From CALBPI01 sp039027435 (GTDB lineage Bacteria; Pseudomonadota; Gammaproteobacteria; Steroidobacterales; Woeseiaceae), in NCBI GenBank assembly GCA_039027435.1, contig JBCCKF010000010.1, positions 1 through 64,000 of the forward strand: a stretch of 64,000 nt of DNA. Reading direction: 5' to 3'. The notes under the pieces were generated by a model. The model did not search any database. It saw nothing but the letters and a program-made list of their open reading frames with translations, and was not told where the DNA came from. Each line of letters opens with the position of its first letter. Within the stretch, counting starts at the first letter, position 1. The position numbers and the translations under genes were made by a program. Of this stretch, positions 7,225 to 16,285 are shown one piece after another.

Positions 7225-8535
7225 CTACTGATCGTCTGAACGTCCGGTGGATGGCGCCTGCAATTCTCGCGGTGCAGTCTCGATTTGTTGTAACTCATCG
7301 ATCTGCTTTTTTGGCTGGATGCCGAGTTCCGTGAACTTTCTCGCGCCCGGCAGGACATTGCGCTCCAATGAGCCCACCGCCTGGTTGAATGCTTTGGTGC
7401 TGCCTTCGAGTTGTCGCCCGACCTTGGCAAGGTGGTCGCTAAACACTGCGAGTCGGTCGTGAAGATCGATGGCAAGGCGCCGAATTTGTTCAGCGTTTTC
7501 CGCCAACGACAATTGCCGCCATCCGTAGGCAACGGCTTTGAGCAGTGCAACAAAACTGGTGGGCGTTGCCAGGATGATGTTTTGGCGAAGTGCATCATCA
7601 ATCAGCGCCGGTTGCTTCTGGACCGCAGCCGATAGGAACTGATCGCCCGGGATAAACAATATGACGAATTCCGGGCTTTTTTCGAACTGTGACCAATAGG
7701 ACTTCTTGGCTAGCTCGTCAATTCGCTCTTTCACTTTGCGAGCGTGTTGCACGAGCAATCGGTCACGCTCTTCGGGCTGTTCGGCTTCGATCGCACTGAG
7801 ATAGGCATCCAGAGGCGTCTTTACGTCGACGACGAGTTCACGCTCGTCTGGCATTCGAACGATCATGTCGGGGCGGATCGCCTTTCCGTCGTCGCCGCGT
7901 TGCGTTGATTGTTCAATAAAGTCGCAGTGTTCGACCATACCGGCCATTTCGACGAGTCGGCGCAGCGTGATCTCTCCCCACTGTCCCCGAACCTCGGGTC
8001 GGCGCAGGGCGGTCACAAGATTGCGCGTCTCCTGACTGAGGCTGCTGGCAGCCTGCTGCATGTTCGCCAACTGCTCGGTGATGCTCCCGTATGCCTGGCT
8101 CCGAGCTTTCTCGAGCGCCTGGATTTGCGCTTCGGATTTCTGCAGGGCCTCGCGAATAGGCGCAACAAGATTCTCAACGGCTTTCTCGCGCGCGGCCATT
8201 TCGCTGTTGGCAATTTCCTGGCGCTTTCCGAGGTGCTCCTCGGCGAGCTTCAAGAACGTGTCACTGTTGCGTTGCATGGTTTGTTGAGCGAGGTTCCCGA
8301 ATTCGCCAGACAATCGGCTTTCGACCAGCTCGACCAATCGTTCGCGCTCTCCGATGAGATGCTCCTGACTGTCTACTCGCGTGCGAAGCTCAGCGAGCTC
8401 GACTTCTTTCTTCGCAAATGCTGGGCGCGTGAACAGAAACTCCAGCAAGATGCCGATCGCCAATCCCAGCGCGAGCCCGCCTAGCGCAAACAACCAGGCG
8501 CCGGGTTGCTGTGCAAGATCAGCAAGCGCACTCAT
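7225..8535 (-). CDS. rmuC: DNA recombination protein RmuC
   Basis: The 436-residue protein opens with a membrane helix (WLFALGGLALGLAIGILLEFLF), continues with a long coiled coil (about residues 40-165), and then has the RmuC nuclease-like core: RRPEVRGQWGEITLRRLVEMAGM, IRPDMIVRMPDERELVVDVKTPLDAYL, and FVILFIPGDQFLSAA. The D..VDVKTPL segment is the predicted PD-(D/E)XK-type site. RmuC limits inversion at short inverted repeats. Its start overlaps the mupP stop by four bases (ATGA). Length fits the family. Confidence 0.93.
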   Translation of the reverse strand: MSALADLAQQPGAWLFALGGLALGLAIGILLEFLFTRPAFAKKEVELAELRTRVDSQEHLIGERERLVELVESRLSGEFGNLAQQTMQRNSDTFLKLAEEHLGKRQEIANSEMAAREKAVENLVAPIREALQKSEAQIQALEKARSQAYGSITEQLANMQQAASSLSQETRNLVTALRRPEVRGQWGEITLRRLVEMAGMVEHCDFIEQSTQRGDDGKAIRPDMIVRMPDERELVVDVKTPLDAYLSAIEAEQPEERDRLLVQHARKVKERIDELAKKSYWSQFEKSPEFVILFIPGDQFLSAAVQKQPALIDDALRQNIILATPTSFVALLKAVAYGWRQLSLAENAEQIRRLAIDLHDRLAVFSDHLAKVGRQLEGSTKAFNQAVGSLERNVLPGARKFTELGIQPKKQIDELQQIETAPRELQAPSTGRSDDQ

Positions 8536-9197
8536 GGCATCAGTCTCGCGCGAACGTTAATCATCTTCGATAACGCCTCGGGAGTTTCGCACACGGCGTC
8601 GGCTCCCCAGCTGTAGGGGTCATCACCTTCGAGGTTATAGCCATAACCGACGGCAATGGCGTACATGCCTGCCGCGTGCGCCGCATCGATATCGCGCTTG
8701 TGGTCGCCTGCATACAGGCACTGGTCCGGCGACTTGCCAAGTTGGTCGGCGGCAAACACCAGTGGTGCCGGGTCAGGTTTTCTTACGGGTAGCGTATCGG
8801 CGGCAACAACGCAGCCGACTCGTTGTGACAGGCCGAGGGCATCTAGTAATAGATGAGTCAGGTATTCCGGCTTGTTGGTGACAATACCCCAAGGTTCGGC
8901 GAGCTGATCAAGCGTCGGAGCGATAGCAGGGAATACGTGCGAGCCCTCAGCAATGTGGGCGGCGTAGTAGTCGAGAAACCAAGCGTGGGCGCGCTTTTGT
9001 GCGGTTTCGTCGTGCTCCAAAAAAGCCAGTTTGATCATGCCGAGACCGCCATTGGCAACCTCGCGACGGGCTCGTTCTTGTTCGGGTCGCTCAACGCCAA
9101 ACTGATCGCACGTGGCGAAGAGTGCAGCGACGAGGTCAGGTGCGGTGTCGATCAGGGTTCCATCGAGATCGAGCAATACGGTTTGATGCGTGCTCAA
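8532..9197 (-). CDS. mupP: HAD phosphatase, MupP/Gph type
   Basis: A 221-residue haloacid-dehalogenase phosphatase with motif I LLDLDGTLIDTAP (nucleophile D10, acid D12), a cap domain, motif II IVTNKPEYL, motif III KPDPAPL and motif IV LYAGDHKRDIDAAHAAG. Sequence alone would allow phosphoglycolate phosphatase. Position between ubiG and yciK is the place of mupP in Pseudomonas, where it dephosphorylates N-acetylmuramate 6-phosphate in peptidoglycan recycling, so that is the preferred call. Whether the partner genes amgK and murU exist in this genome cannot be seen here. Confidence 0.75.
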   Translation of the reverse strand: MSTHQTVLLDLDGTLIDTAPDLVAALFATCDQFGVERPEQERARREVANGGLGMIKLAFLEHDETAQKRAHAWFLDYYAAHIAEGSHVFPAIAPTLDQLAEPWGIVTNKPEYLTHLLLDALGLSQRVGCVVAADTLPVRKPDPAPLVFAADQLGKSPDQCLYAGDHKRDIDAAHAAGMYAIAVGYGYNLEGDDPYSWGADAVCETPEALSKMINVRARLMP

Positions 9198-9198
9198 G

Positions 9199-9900
9199 CT
9201 AGGCGCCTGACATTTTGTAATGAGCGAAATAGTTTACGTCGATGTCGTTGCCGAGACTGAATCGATCGGATAGAGGGTCATAAGAAAGTCCAGTCAGCCC
9301 CTGGAGTTGAAGGCCCGATTCGCGTGCCGCTCTGTCGAGCTCGGCGGGACGAATGAACTTGGCGTATTCATGGGTGCCGCGAGGGACCCAGTTCAAGACA
9401 TACTCTGCACCCACGATCGCGAGTGCAAACGCCTTTGCAGTGCGATTGATCGTGGAGAAAAACACATCACCGCCAGGTTTGATCATCTTGGCGATGGCGG
9501 CAACGACGGCCTCCGGCGCAGGCACATGCTCCAGCATTTCCATACAGGTGATGACGTCGAACGCCGCTGGTTTGTTTTCGGCGAGCGATTCGGCGGTCGA
9601 AAGTTGGTAATCGATGTCGAGCTCACTCTCGTGCATGTGTAGCCGCGCGACTTGAATCGCCTTTTCCGACATGTCGACTGCTGTGACCCTGGCACCGGAC
9701 TTCGCCATGGCTTCCGCCAAAAGACCACCGCCACAGCCGATATCAGCCGCGTTCGCACCATCAAGCGTTGCGCGTTCGCGGACATACTCGAGTCGGATCG
9801 GGTTGATGCGATGCAGCGCACCGAATTCGCCTTTCGGGTCCCACCATCGACTTGCGACGGCATCGAATCGGGCTAACTCCGAACTGTCTACATTTTCCAT
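9199..9900 (-). CDS. ubiG: Ubiquinone biosynthesis O-methyltransferase
   Basis: A 233-residue class I SAM methyltransferase: ELARFDAVASRWWDPKGEF at the N-terminus is diagnostic for UbiG, then the SAM loop ADIGCGGGLLAEAMA, the acidic VDMSEKAIQVA, CMEMLEHVPAPEAVV, and the C-terminal VNYFAHYK. It performs both O-methylation steps of ubiquinone synthesis and associates with the membrane through its central helix region. One base separates its stop from the mupP start, and mtaD lies 18 bases upstream. An ubiquinone pathway implies aerobic or facultative respiration. Confidence 0.96.
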   Translation of the reverse strand: MENVDSSELARFDAVASRWWDPKGEFGALHRINPIRLEYVRERATLDGANAADIGCGGGLLAEAMAKSGARVTAVDMSEKAIQVARLHMHESELDIDYQLSTAESLAENKPAAFDVITCMEMLEHVPAPEAVVAAIAKMIKPGGDVFFSTINRTAKAFALAIVGAEYVLNWVPRGTHEYAKFIRPAELDRAARESGLQLQGLTGLSYDPLSDRFSLGNDIDVNYFAHYKMSGA

Positions 9901-9918
9901 CGGTCGGTTTCCCTGGCA

Positions 9919-11232
9919 TCAGCCGCGAATACGGGCTTGCCACTCCTGAGTGCGTGCCTGAATGCGCTCGGCATCCAAAGTTGTGGGTTGGCCATGCTCC
10001 AGCAGCGCTTTTCCGGCAACCCAGACGTCGGTGACGTCGGATCGGTCTGCTGCGTAGAACAGTGCGGCGATCGGATCGTACACGGGCTGACAATGCGGCG
10101 CATCGAGATTCACTGCCGTGACATCGGCCCATTTGCCTGACTCCAGTGAACCGGTTTGCTCAGCGATCCCCAACGCCTGCGCGCCATTGATCGTGGCCAT
10201 CTTCAATAGCGTAGCGGAGGGCAGCACAGTTGCATCACCTTCTCGGCCCTTGGCAACCAGACCCGCGAGTCTTGTCTCGGCGATCATGTTGAGCGAATTG
10301 TTCGACGCCGCACCGTCAGTGCCAATAGCGACATTGATTCCGTAATCGAGCATCTCAGCGATTGGGGCCATGCCACTTGCGAGTTTCAGGTTGCTGCTCG
10401 GGCAGTGCACGACGCTGCAGTAGTGATCGCGAAACAACGCAAGGTCTTCTGAGGTGGCCGCAACCATGTGCGCTGCTAGAAAATTGCTGCTGAGTAGTCC
10501 GAGGTCATGCAGGTGCTTGGTCGGGCGCTTGCCATTGCTCGTGAGACCTTGTTCAACCTCTCCCTGAGTTTCCTGCAGGTGAATATGGACCATTGCATCG
10601 AGTTGATCGGCGATAGTTCGAACGCGCGTCAGCGTGTCTGGCGTGACTGTGTAGGGCGAATGCGGTGCGAATTGTGTTGTGATCAGGGGGTTGGCGCGAA
10701 GTGCGTCCCTGGTGTCTTGTGCTTTGGCGAGGTACTCATCCGCAGTCGCCGCCCAGGCGGTTGGAAACTCGATGATCGGCAAACCGAGCGAGACGCGCAT
10801 TCTGGCGGCAGAAGCCACTTCTGCTGCAACATCCGGGAAGAAGTACATGTCGTTGAAACAGGTAACACCGCCTTTGATCGACTCCAGCATCGCCAGTCGG
10901 GTGCCGTCACGAACCATCTCAGGACCCACGTGCTCGGCCTCAATTGGCCAGACGCCGTTCTCCAGCCATTGCTGCAACGGCAGATCTTCGGCCGCACCTC
11001 GCAACAGGGTCATCGCGGCATGGGTGTGTGCGTTGATTAAACCGGGAATCAACAGGTGCGAATCCCGGGCAATCACACGATCAGGCGCATACTGCTCGAG
11101 CAGGTTCGTGCGGGTGTCGACCGCGACAATTCGCCCGGAATCTATGGCGATAGCCCCGTCGTCAATCACGGAATTGTCGGGCTCAACAGTCGCTACCCAG
11201 CGGGCAGAAATCAGGGTTTCACAACGCTTCAT
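9919..11232 (-). CDS. mtaD: 5-methylthioadenosine/S-adenosylhomocysteine deaminase (amidohydrolase)
   Basis: The 437-residue amidohydrolase has the metal site H69xH71 (PGLINAHTHAAMTLLRG), then FNDMYFFPD, FAPHSPYTVTP, HIHLQET, HCPSSNLKLASG and IGTDGAASNNSLNM with the late Asp ligand. This matches the Trz/Atz/MtaD family; the genomic place directly upstream of ubiG is that of mtaD in Pseudomonas, where MTA is deaminated to methylthioinosine. It is the first gene of a six-gene minus operon. There is no Shine-Dalgarno in front of the ATG; a perfect -10 box ends six bases before it (see separate entry). Confidence 0.88.
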   Translation of the reverse strand: MKRCETLISARWVATVEPDNSVIDDGAIAIDSGRIVAVDTRTNLLEQYAPDRVIARDSHLLIPGLINAHTHAAMTLLRGAAEDLPLQQWLENGVWPIEAEHVGPEMVRDGTRLAMLESIKGGVTCFNDMYFFPDVAAEVASAARMRVSLGLPIIEFPTAWAATADEYLAKAQDTRDALRANPLITTQFAPHSPYTVTPDTLTRVRTIADQLDAMVHIHLQETQGEVEQGLTSNGKRPTKHLHDLGLLSSNFLAAHMVAATSEDLALFRDHYCSVVHCPSSNLKLASGMAPIAEMLDYGINVAIGTDGAASNNSLNMIAETRLAGLVAKGREGDATVLPSATLLKMATINGAQALGIAEQTGSLESGKWADVTAVNLDAPHCQPVYDPIAALFYAADRSDVTDVWVAGKALLEHGQPTTLDAERIQARTQEWQARIRG

Positions 11233-11238
11233 CGGCGC

Positions 11239-11267
11239 ATTATAGCGGGGTGTCGGAATCTTGGGTC
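11239..11267 (-). promoter_or_regulatory. Promoter of mtaD operon, possibly giving a leaderless mRNA
   Basis: A perfect TATAAT occupies 11244 to 11239 on the minus strand and is followed by GCGCCG and then the ATG of mtaD at 11232. With usual spacing the +1 falls on the A of the start codon. A -35 match at 17-18 bases upstream is poor (TGACCC-like). The strong -10 and absence of any ribosome-binding site support each other. Confidence 0.5.
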
Positions 11268-11302
11268 ACACCCCGATTTTCAGGGCTTTTCGGGGGTGGT
11301 TT

Positions 11303-11313
11303 TATGCTAGAAT
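11303..11313 (+). promoter_or_regulatory. gyrA: Possible -10 region of the gyrA operon
   Basis: TATGCTAGAAT at 11303-11313 offers two overlapping -10-like hexamers (TATGCT, TAGAAT). No good -35 is seen at the right distance. An imperfect inverted repeat (CACCCCGA at 11269-11276 with TCGGGGGTG at 11290-11298) lies just upstream. It implies a gyrA leader of about 125 bases. Confidence 0.3.
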
Positions 11314-11445
11314 TTGGGTAACAAAAGCGGTGGCGCCTGAGGGCCGTAAACGCCTGTTTTTTCAGACTGAAGAAACGACAGGTTCGCCATTAAAACACTA
11401 GAAGAACGCTTGATTTTCTGTTCCCTGAATTCGCTCGAATGATCC

Positions 11446-14004
11446 ATGTCTGATATTGCCCAGGAATTACTCTCCGTAACGATCGAAGAAGAGATGCGTC
11501 AGTCGTATCTCGATTATGCGATGAGTGTCATCGTCGGGCGTGCATTGCCCGATGTTCGTGATGGTCTGAAACCGGTTCACAGACGCGTGTTGTACGCGAT
11601 GCACGAGCTCGGAAATGTCCATAACAAGCCCTATAACAAGTCGGCAAGGGTTGTCGGGGACGTCATCGGTAAATACCACCCGCATGGTGATTCTGCGGTG
11701 TACGACACGATTGTCCGAATGGCGCAGCCGTTTTCGATGCGCTACATGCTGATCGACGGTCAAGGCAACTTTGGCTCTGTCGATGGCGATGCGCCAGCCG
11801 CCATGCGTTATACCGAAGTGCGGATGGCGAAGATCACCGAGGAGTTGCTGGCGGATATCGACAAAGAAACCGTTGATTTCGTGCCCAACTACGACGAGAA
11901 GGAGACCGAACCGTCGGTGCTGCCAACGCGGATTCCGAACCTGCTCGTCAACGGTTCCGCAGGTATCGCGGTGGGTATGGCCACCAACATCCCGCCGCAC
12001 AACCTCGGCGAGGTGATCAACGCGACTCTGGCGCTGATGGATAACACCGAGCTGGATGTGCCCGGACTGATGGAATACATGCCCGGCCCGGATTTCCCAA
12101 CTGCCGGCATCATCAACGGCTCTGCGGGCATTTATCAGGCCTACAAGACAGGACGTGGCCGGGTTTACATTCGTGGTCGCACGCACATTGAGCCGCTTGA
12201 CGGCAAGTCACGAGAAGCCATTATCGTGACGGAGCTACCGTATCAGGTGAACAAAGCCCGGCTTATTGAAAAAATTGCTGAACTTGTGCGCGATAAGAAG
12301 CTCGACGGCATTAGCGGCCTTCGGGATGAGTCTGACAAAGACGGCATGCGGGTCGTTATCGAGCTCAAGCGAGGCGAGAACAGCGAGGTAGTGCTCAACA
12401 ACCTGTACAAACACACGCTGCTCCAGACGGTGTTCGGTATCAATATGGTTGCGCTGCGGAACGGGCAGCCGCAGTTGATGAACCTGCACGATGTGCTGAA
12501 CGCATTCATTGGTCACCGCCGTGAAGTGGTGACTCGACGGACGATATTCGAGCTTCGGAAAGCGCGCGCGAGGGCGCATGTGCTCGAAGGGCAGGCCGTC
12601 GCACTCGGCAATATCGATCCCGTGATCGAGTTGATCAAAACGTCACCGAGTCCGGCTGAAGCCAGGGTACGACTCTGCGCCCTGGATTGGGCGCCGGGTC
12701 AGGTGACCGAGATGATCGCACGCGCGGGCAGCATCGATACGCGCCCGGACGGTCTCGACGAGTCTTTCGGAATCCGTGGCCAGGGGGATTCGGTTCGTTA
12801 CCGCTTGTCCGAGACCCAGGCGCAGGCAATTCTTGACCTGCGACTCCACAAACTCACAGGGCTAGAGCAGGATAAAATTCTCAAGGAATACAGTGATCTG
12901 CTCGAAAAAATTAAAGAATATTCTATGATCCTTGCTGACCCTGATCGTCTACTCGAGGTGATTCGTGAGGAGCTTGCCGCGGTGCGGGAGCAGTTCAACG
13001 ACGAGCGTCGAACCGAGATCGTCGAGGATCACAGTGACCTTAGCATTGAGGACTTGATCCCTGAATCTGATGTCGTGGTGACCCTGTCGCACGCGGGCTA
13101 TGCGAAGGCCCAGTCTCCAGATACCTATCAGGCGCAGAAACGCGGTGGTAGAGGACGTTCCGCCACGCGAATGAAGGACGAGGACTTCATCGAGCACCTG
13201 TTTGTGGCGAATACGCATGACACCCTGCTGTGCTTCTCCAGCCGCGGAAAGGTCTACTGGCTCAAGGTCTACCAATTGCCACAGGCGGGCCGAGGGTCGC
13301 GCGGCAAGCCGATCGTGAATCTCCTGCCGCTTGAGCAGGATGAGCGCATCAATGCCGTCGTGCCTACGAGGGAATTCCCGGCTGACCGCTACGTCATATT
13401 TGCAACGCGCAACGGGACTGTGAAACGCACCTCCCTTGAGGCGTTCTCGCGACCGCGCAGCAACGGCATCATCGCAATCGATATCCGCGAGGACGATGCC
13501 CTCGTCGATGTGGCAATTCTGTCTGCCGGTGAGGATGTGATGCTCTTCGCGAACTCCGGGAAGGCGATTCGTTTCGCGAGCGACGATGTTCGTGCCATGG
13601 GGCGCGGCGCTGCGGGCGTTCGAGGCATCAAGGTCGCGAACGATCAGGCCGTCATCGCGATGCGGGTCGTACGCGATGATGAAGTACTGCTGATCGCGAC
13701 AGAGCACGGGTTCGGCAAGCGTACGGCGGTTGCGGAGTTCAATGTGCAGGGTCGCGGCGGCCAGGGCGTGATCGCCATCCAGACTTCTGACCGCAACGGT
13801 CCCTGTGTCGGAGCTTTGCGTGTTTCGGAGGACGATGAGGTCATGCTGATCAGTCACCAGGGCACGCTTGTGCGCACTTCCGTAAGTGAAATCTCCCAGC
13901 TCGGACGAAATACGCAGGGTGTCACGCTCATTCGCCTCGACGAGGGCGATCTGCTGACCGGGCTTGCACGTATCGAAGCGATCGACGACGAAGAGACCGA
14001 GTAA
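11446..14004 (+). CDS. gyrA: DNA gyrase subunit A
   Basis: An 852-residue GyrA. The breakage-reunion domain runs over the first ~500 residues with the catalytic tyrosine Y122 (AAMRYTE). Residues 81-87 read GDSAVYD, so the quinolone-resistance positions Ser83 and Asp87 are wild type. The C-terminal half is the six-bladed DNA-wrapping domain, starting after the GyrA box at QKRGGRG, and an acidic tail (IDDEETE) closes it. It forms A2B2 with GyrB and introduces negative supercoils. The stop TAA shares its last base with the ATG of serC, so serC is coupled to gyrA as in Pseudomonas. Confidence 0.98.
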   Translation: MSDIAQELLSVTIEEEMRQSYLDYAMSVIVGRALPDVRDGLKPVHRRVLYAMHELGNVHNKPYNKSARVVGDVIGKYHPHGDSAVYDTIVRMAQPFSMRYMLIDGQGNFGSVDGDAPAAMRYTEVRMAKITEELLADIDKETVDFVPNYDEKETEPSVLPTRIPNLLVNGSAGIAVGMATNIPPHNLGEVINATLALMDNTELDVPGLMEYMPGPDFPTAGIINGSAGIYQAYKTGRGRVYIRGRTHIEPLDGKSREAIIVTELPYQVNKARLIEKIAELVRDKKLDGISGLRDESDKDGMRVVIELKRGENSEVVLNNLYKHTLLQTVFGINMVALRNGQPQLMNLHDVLNAFIGHRREVVTRRTIFELRKARARAHVLEGQAVALGNIDPVIELIKTSPSPAEARVRLCALDWAPGQVTEMIARAGSIDTRPDGLDESFGIRGQGDSVRYRLSETQAQAILDLRLHKLTGLEQDKILKEYSDLLEKIKEYSMILADPDRLLEVIREELAAVREQFNDERRTEIVEDHSDLSIEDLIPESDVVVTLSHAGYAKAQSPDTYQAQKRGGRGRSATRMKDEDFIEHLFVANTHDTLLCFSSRGKVYWLKVYQLPQAGRGSRGKPIVNLLPLEQDERINAVVPTREFPADRYVIFATRNGTVKRTSLEAFSRPRSNGIIAIDIREDDALVDVAILSAGEDVMLFANSGKAIRFASDDVRAMGRGAAGVRGIKVANDQAVIAMRVVRDDEVLLIATEHGFGKRTAVAEFNVQGRGGQGVIAIQTSDRNGPCVGALRVSEDDEVMLISHQGTLVRTSVSEISQLGRNTQGVTLIRLDEGDLLTGLARIEAIDDEETE

Positions 14005-15089
14005 TGGATCGAGTTTTTAATTTCAGCGCTGGTCCGGCAGTGCTGCCGGAGCCTGTGTTGCAACGTGTTCGCGACGACATGCTGAGTTGGGGCGAAAGCG
14101 GGATGTCGGTGATGGAAATGAGTCACCGAGGTAAGGAGTTTGTAAGCATCGCCGAGCAGGCGGAGGCCGATCTGCGTGCGCTGCTCAAGGTGCCAGAGCA
14201 CTACAAAGTCCTGTTTCTCCAAGGCGGTGCAACGTTGCAGTTTTCGATGTCGGTGATGAACCTCGCGACGGCGGAAGACACCGTCGATTACGTCGTGACC
14301 GGCAGTTGGGGCAAGAAAGCGATCAAAGAGGCACAACGCTACGCCAGGGTAAATCTCTGTGCTGATGCTGCAGACAACAACTACACCGATATACCGCCGG
14401 TTGATACCTGGAAGGTCTCCGACGACGCGGCGTTTTTGCATTACACGCCAAACGAAACCATCGGAGGCGTTGAATTCCATGACATTCCGGATCATGTGAC
14501 GACTGCGCCCCTGGTCGCCGACATGAGTTCGACCATCCTGTCGCGACCACTGGAGGTCGACCGATTCGGCCTCATCTACGCGGGGGCTCAAAAGAATATC
14601 GGCCCCGCTGGGCTTACGATCGTTATGATCCGGGAAGACCTTCTGGAGCCGCGTCGTGAAGGTGTACCGACGATGATGCAGTACGCCGCCCACGCTGCTG
14701 CTGGTTCAATGAGCAACACTCCCCCTACATTCGCCTGGTATGTCGCCGGTCTGGTGTTTCGTTGGTTGATCAACGAGGGTGGGCTAGACGTCATGGCCCT
14801 GCGTAACCAACGCAAAGCACAGACGCTGTACGGCGCCATTGACCAGTCAGACTTCTATTCGAGCCCTGTCCCCGTAGCATCACGTTCGCGCATGAACGTG
14901 CCATTCACGCTGGCGAATGCTGAGCTTGATGGGCAATTTCTGAGTGAAGCGGCTGATGCCGGGCTGGTAACCCTTAAGGGCCATCGATCGGTCGGCGGTA
15001 TGCGGGCGAGCCTGTACAACGCCATGCCGCAGGAAGGTGTCGACGCGCTGGTCTCGTTCATGCAGGATTTCGAGAAACGTAACGGCTAG
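14004..15089 (+). CDS. serC: Phosphoserine aminotransferase
   Basis: A 361-residue class V aminotransferase: FNFSAGPAVLPEPVL at the N-terminus, SVMEMSHRGKEF, FLQGGATLQFSM, and the PLP lysine K197 in AGAQKNIGPAGLTIV. It makes 3-phosphoserine from 3-phosphohydroxypyruvate, and also serves pyridoxine synthesis. Its start overlaps the gyrA stop by one base. SerA, which makes its substrate, follows 10 bases downstream. Confidence 0.97.
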   Translation: MDRVFNFSAGPAVLPEPVLQRVRDDMLSWGESGMSVMEMSHRGKEFVSIAEQAEADLRALLKVPEHYKVLFLQGGATLQFSMSVMNLATAEDTVDYVVTGSWGKKAIKEAQRYARVNLCADAADNNYTDIPPVDTWKVSDDAAFLHYTPNETIGGVEFHDIPDHVTTAPLVADMSSTILSRPLEVDRFGLIYAGAQKNIGPAGLTIVMIREDLLEPRREGVPTMMQYAAHAAAGSMSNTPPTFAWYVAGLVFRWLINEGGLDVMALRNQRKAQTLYGAIDQSDFYSSPVPVASRSRMNVPFTLANAELDGQFLSEAADAGLVTLKGHRSVGGMRASLYNAMPQEGVDALVSFMQDFEKRNG

Positions 15090-15099
15090 GCCAATAGCA

Positions 15100-16272
15100 A
15101 TGTATAGAGTTCAAACCCTGAACAATATTTCAGTCGCCGGATTGAAGCGTTTGCCGCGCGGCGACTATGAGGTCGCCTCCGCCCTTAGCGATCCTCACGG
15201 CATTCTCGTTCGCTCGCACAAGATGCACGACATGGAGATTCCGGATTCACTGGAAGCTGTCGGTCGCGCCGGCGCGGGCACGAACAATATCCCGATCGAT
15301 GCACTCAGTGACCTCGGCGTTCCGGTTTTCAACGCCCCAGGTGCCAACGCCAATGCGGTCAAGGAGCTGGTTTTCGCCGGCGCACTGATGGCTGCGCGCA
15401 ACATTCAGCCGGCACTGGCGTATGTTGCCGGCCTTGAAGGGGACGCGGCAACGGTCAGCCGTGCGGTCGAGGCAGGCAAGAAGCAATACGCAGGATTCGA
15501 GTTGCCGGGCAAGACGCTGGGGGTCATCGGTCTCGGGGCAATCGGCGTCGAGGTGTGCAACACCGCGCTGGCGCTGGGCATGCAGGTGATGGGGTTCGAT
15601 CCGCATATGACGGTTCGGCGAGCATGGCAGCTGTCCGCCGGGGTCGAGGAAGCGTCGAGCATCGAGCAGCTGCTCTCAGCGGTCGATATCCTGACGGTCC
15701 ACGTGCCGCTCAGTGATGCGACTCGCCATTTGCTCAACGAGGAACGACTCGGGCTGATGAAGCCGGATTCGGTGCTGATCAACCTTGCTCGCGGTGGCAT
15801 CGTCGATGACACGGCTGTGATCAGCGCCTTGGATGCCGACAAACTGCACGCCTATGTAACCGACTTTCCTGGGCCAGAAACCATTGGCCATCCGAAGATC
15901 ATTGGTTATCCGCATCTTGGTGCTTCAACAGGAGAGGCCGAGGACAATTGTGCGGTGATGGTTGCGGATACCCTTAAGGACTATCTCGAGAACGGCAACA
16001 TCCGCCATTCGGTGAATTTCCCGGACGCAAAGCTGCCGCGAGTGGGCGAGAGCTGGCGTGTCTCCATCGCGAACCGGAATGTGCCCAATATGGTGGGCCA
16101 AATCTCAACCATAATCGCAGAAAATGATCGTAACATTATAGATTTGTTGAATAAATCAAGAGGTGAAGTGGCCTACACGATCATCGATTTGGATGCACCG
16201 CTCGGCGAGGACGCGCTCGCTGCGATGCGGGGAATCGACGGGGTACTCAGAGTTCGAGTGCCTGGGGCCTAG
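15100..16272 (+). CDS. serA: D-3-phosphoglycerate dehydrogenase with C-terminal ACT domain
   Basis: I start at the ATG at 15100 (MYRVQTLNNI), since the longer frame would overlap the end of serC with unrelated sequence; 390 residues result. Key parts: GRAGAGTNNIPIDA, the NAD-binding loop GVIGLGAIGVEV, INLARGGIVDDTAV with the substrate arginine, and the catalytic histidine in GYPHLGASTGEAE. Residues from about 310 form an ACT domain (VSIANRNVPNMVGQISTIIAENDRNI), the likely serine-feedback site. It catalyses the first step of serine synthesis. The insertion of serA between serC and pheA is unusual compared with Pseudomonas. Confidence 0.93.
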   Translation: MYRVQTLNNISVAGLKRLPRGDYEVASALSDPHGILVRSHKMHDMEIPDSLEAVGRAGAGTNNIPIDALSDLGVPVFNAPGANANAVKELVFAGALMAARNIQPALAYVAGLEGDAATVSRAVEAGKKQYAGFELPGKTLGVIGLGAIGVEVCNTALALGMQVMGFDPHMTVRRAWQLSAGVEEASSIEQLLSAVDILTVHVPLSDATRHLLNEERLGLMKPDSVLINLARGGIVDDTAVISALDADKLHAYVTDFPGPETIGHPKIIGYPHLGASTGEAEDNCAVMVADTLKDYLENGNIRHSVNFPDAKLPRVGESWRVSIANRNVPNMVGQISTIIAENDRNIIDLLNKSRGEVAYTIIDLDAPLGEDALAAMRGIDGVLRVRVPGA

Positions 16273-16285
16273 GGCAGGCTTTTTC

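Noticed and set aside
11269..11298. GC-rich inverted repeat upstream of gyrA as a terminator
   Set aside because: No gene is transcribed into it from the left on the plus strand and the T-run is short and broken (GTTTTATG).
11467..12186. Antisense frame opposite the gyrA start
   Set aside because: No ribosome-binding site and no domain; explained by codon bias of gyrA.
12949..13857. Long antisense frame opposite gyrA (302 codons)
   Set aside because: It mirrors gyrA codon structure, with composition rich in His/Asp/Arg typical of shadow frames and no family motifs.
15037..15099. Longer serA frame beginning at 15037
   Set aside because: The added residues only reread the end of serC; the ATG at 15100 matches homologue starts.
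16163..16285. Longer pheA frame beginning inside serA
   Set aside because: The 41 extra residues are out-of-frame serA sequence; chorismate mutase homology starts after 16286.
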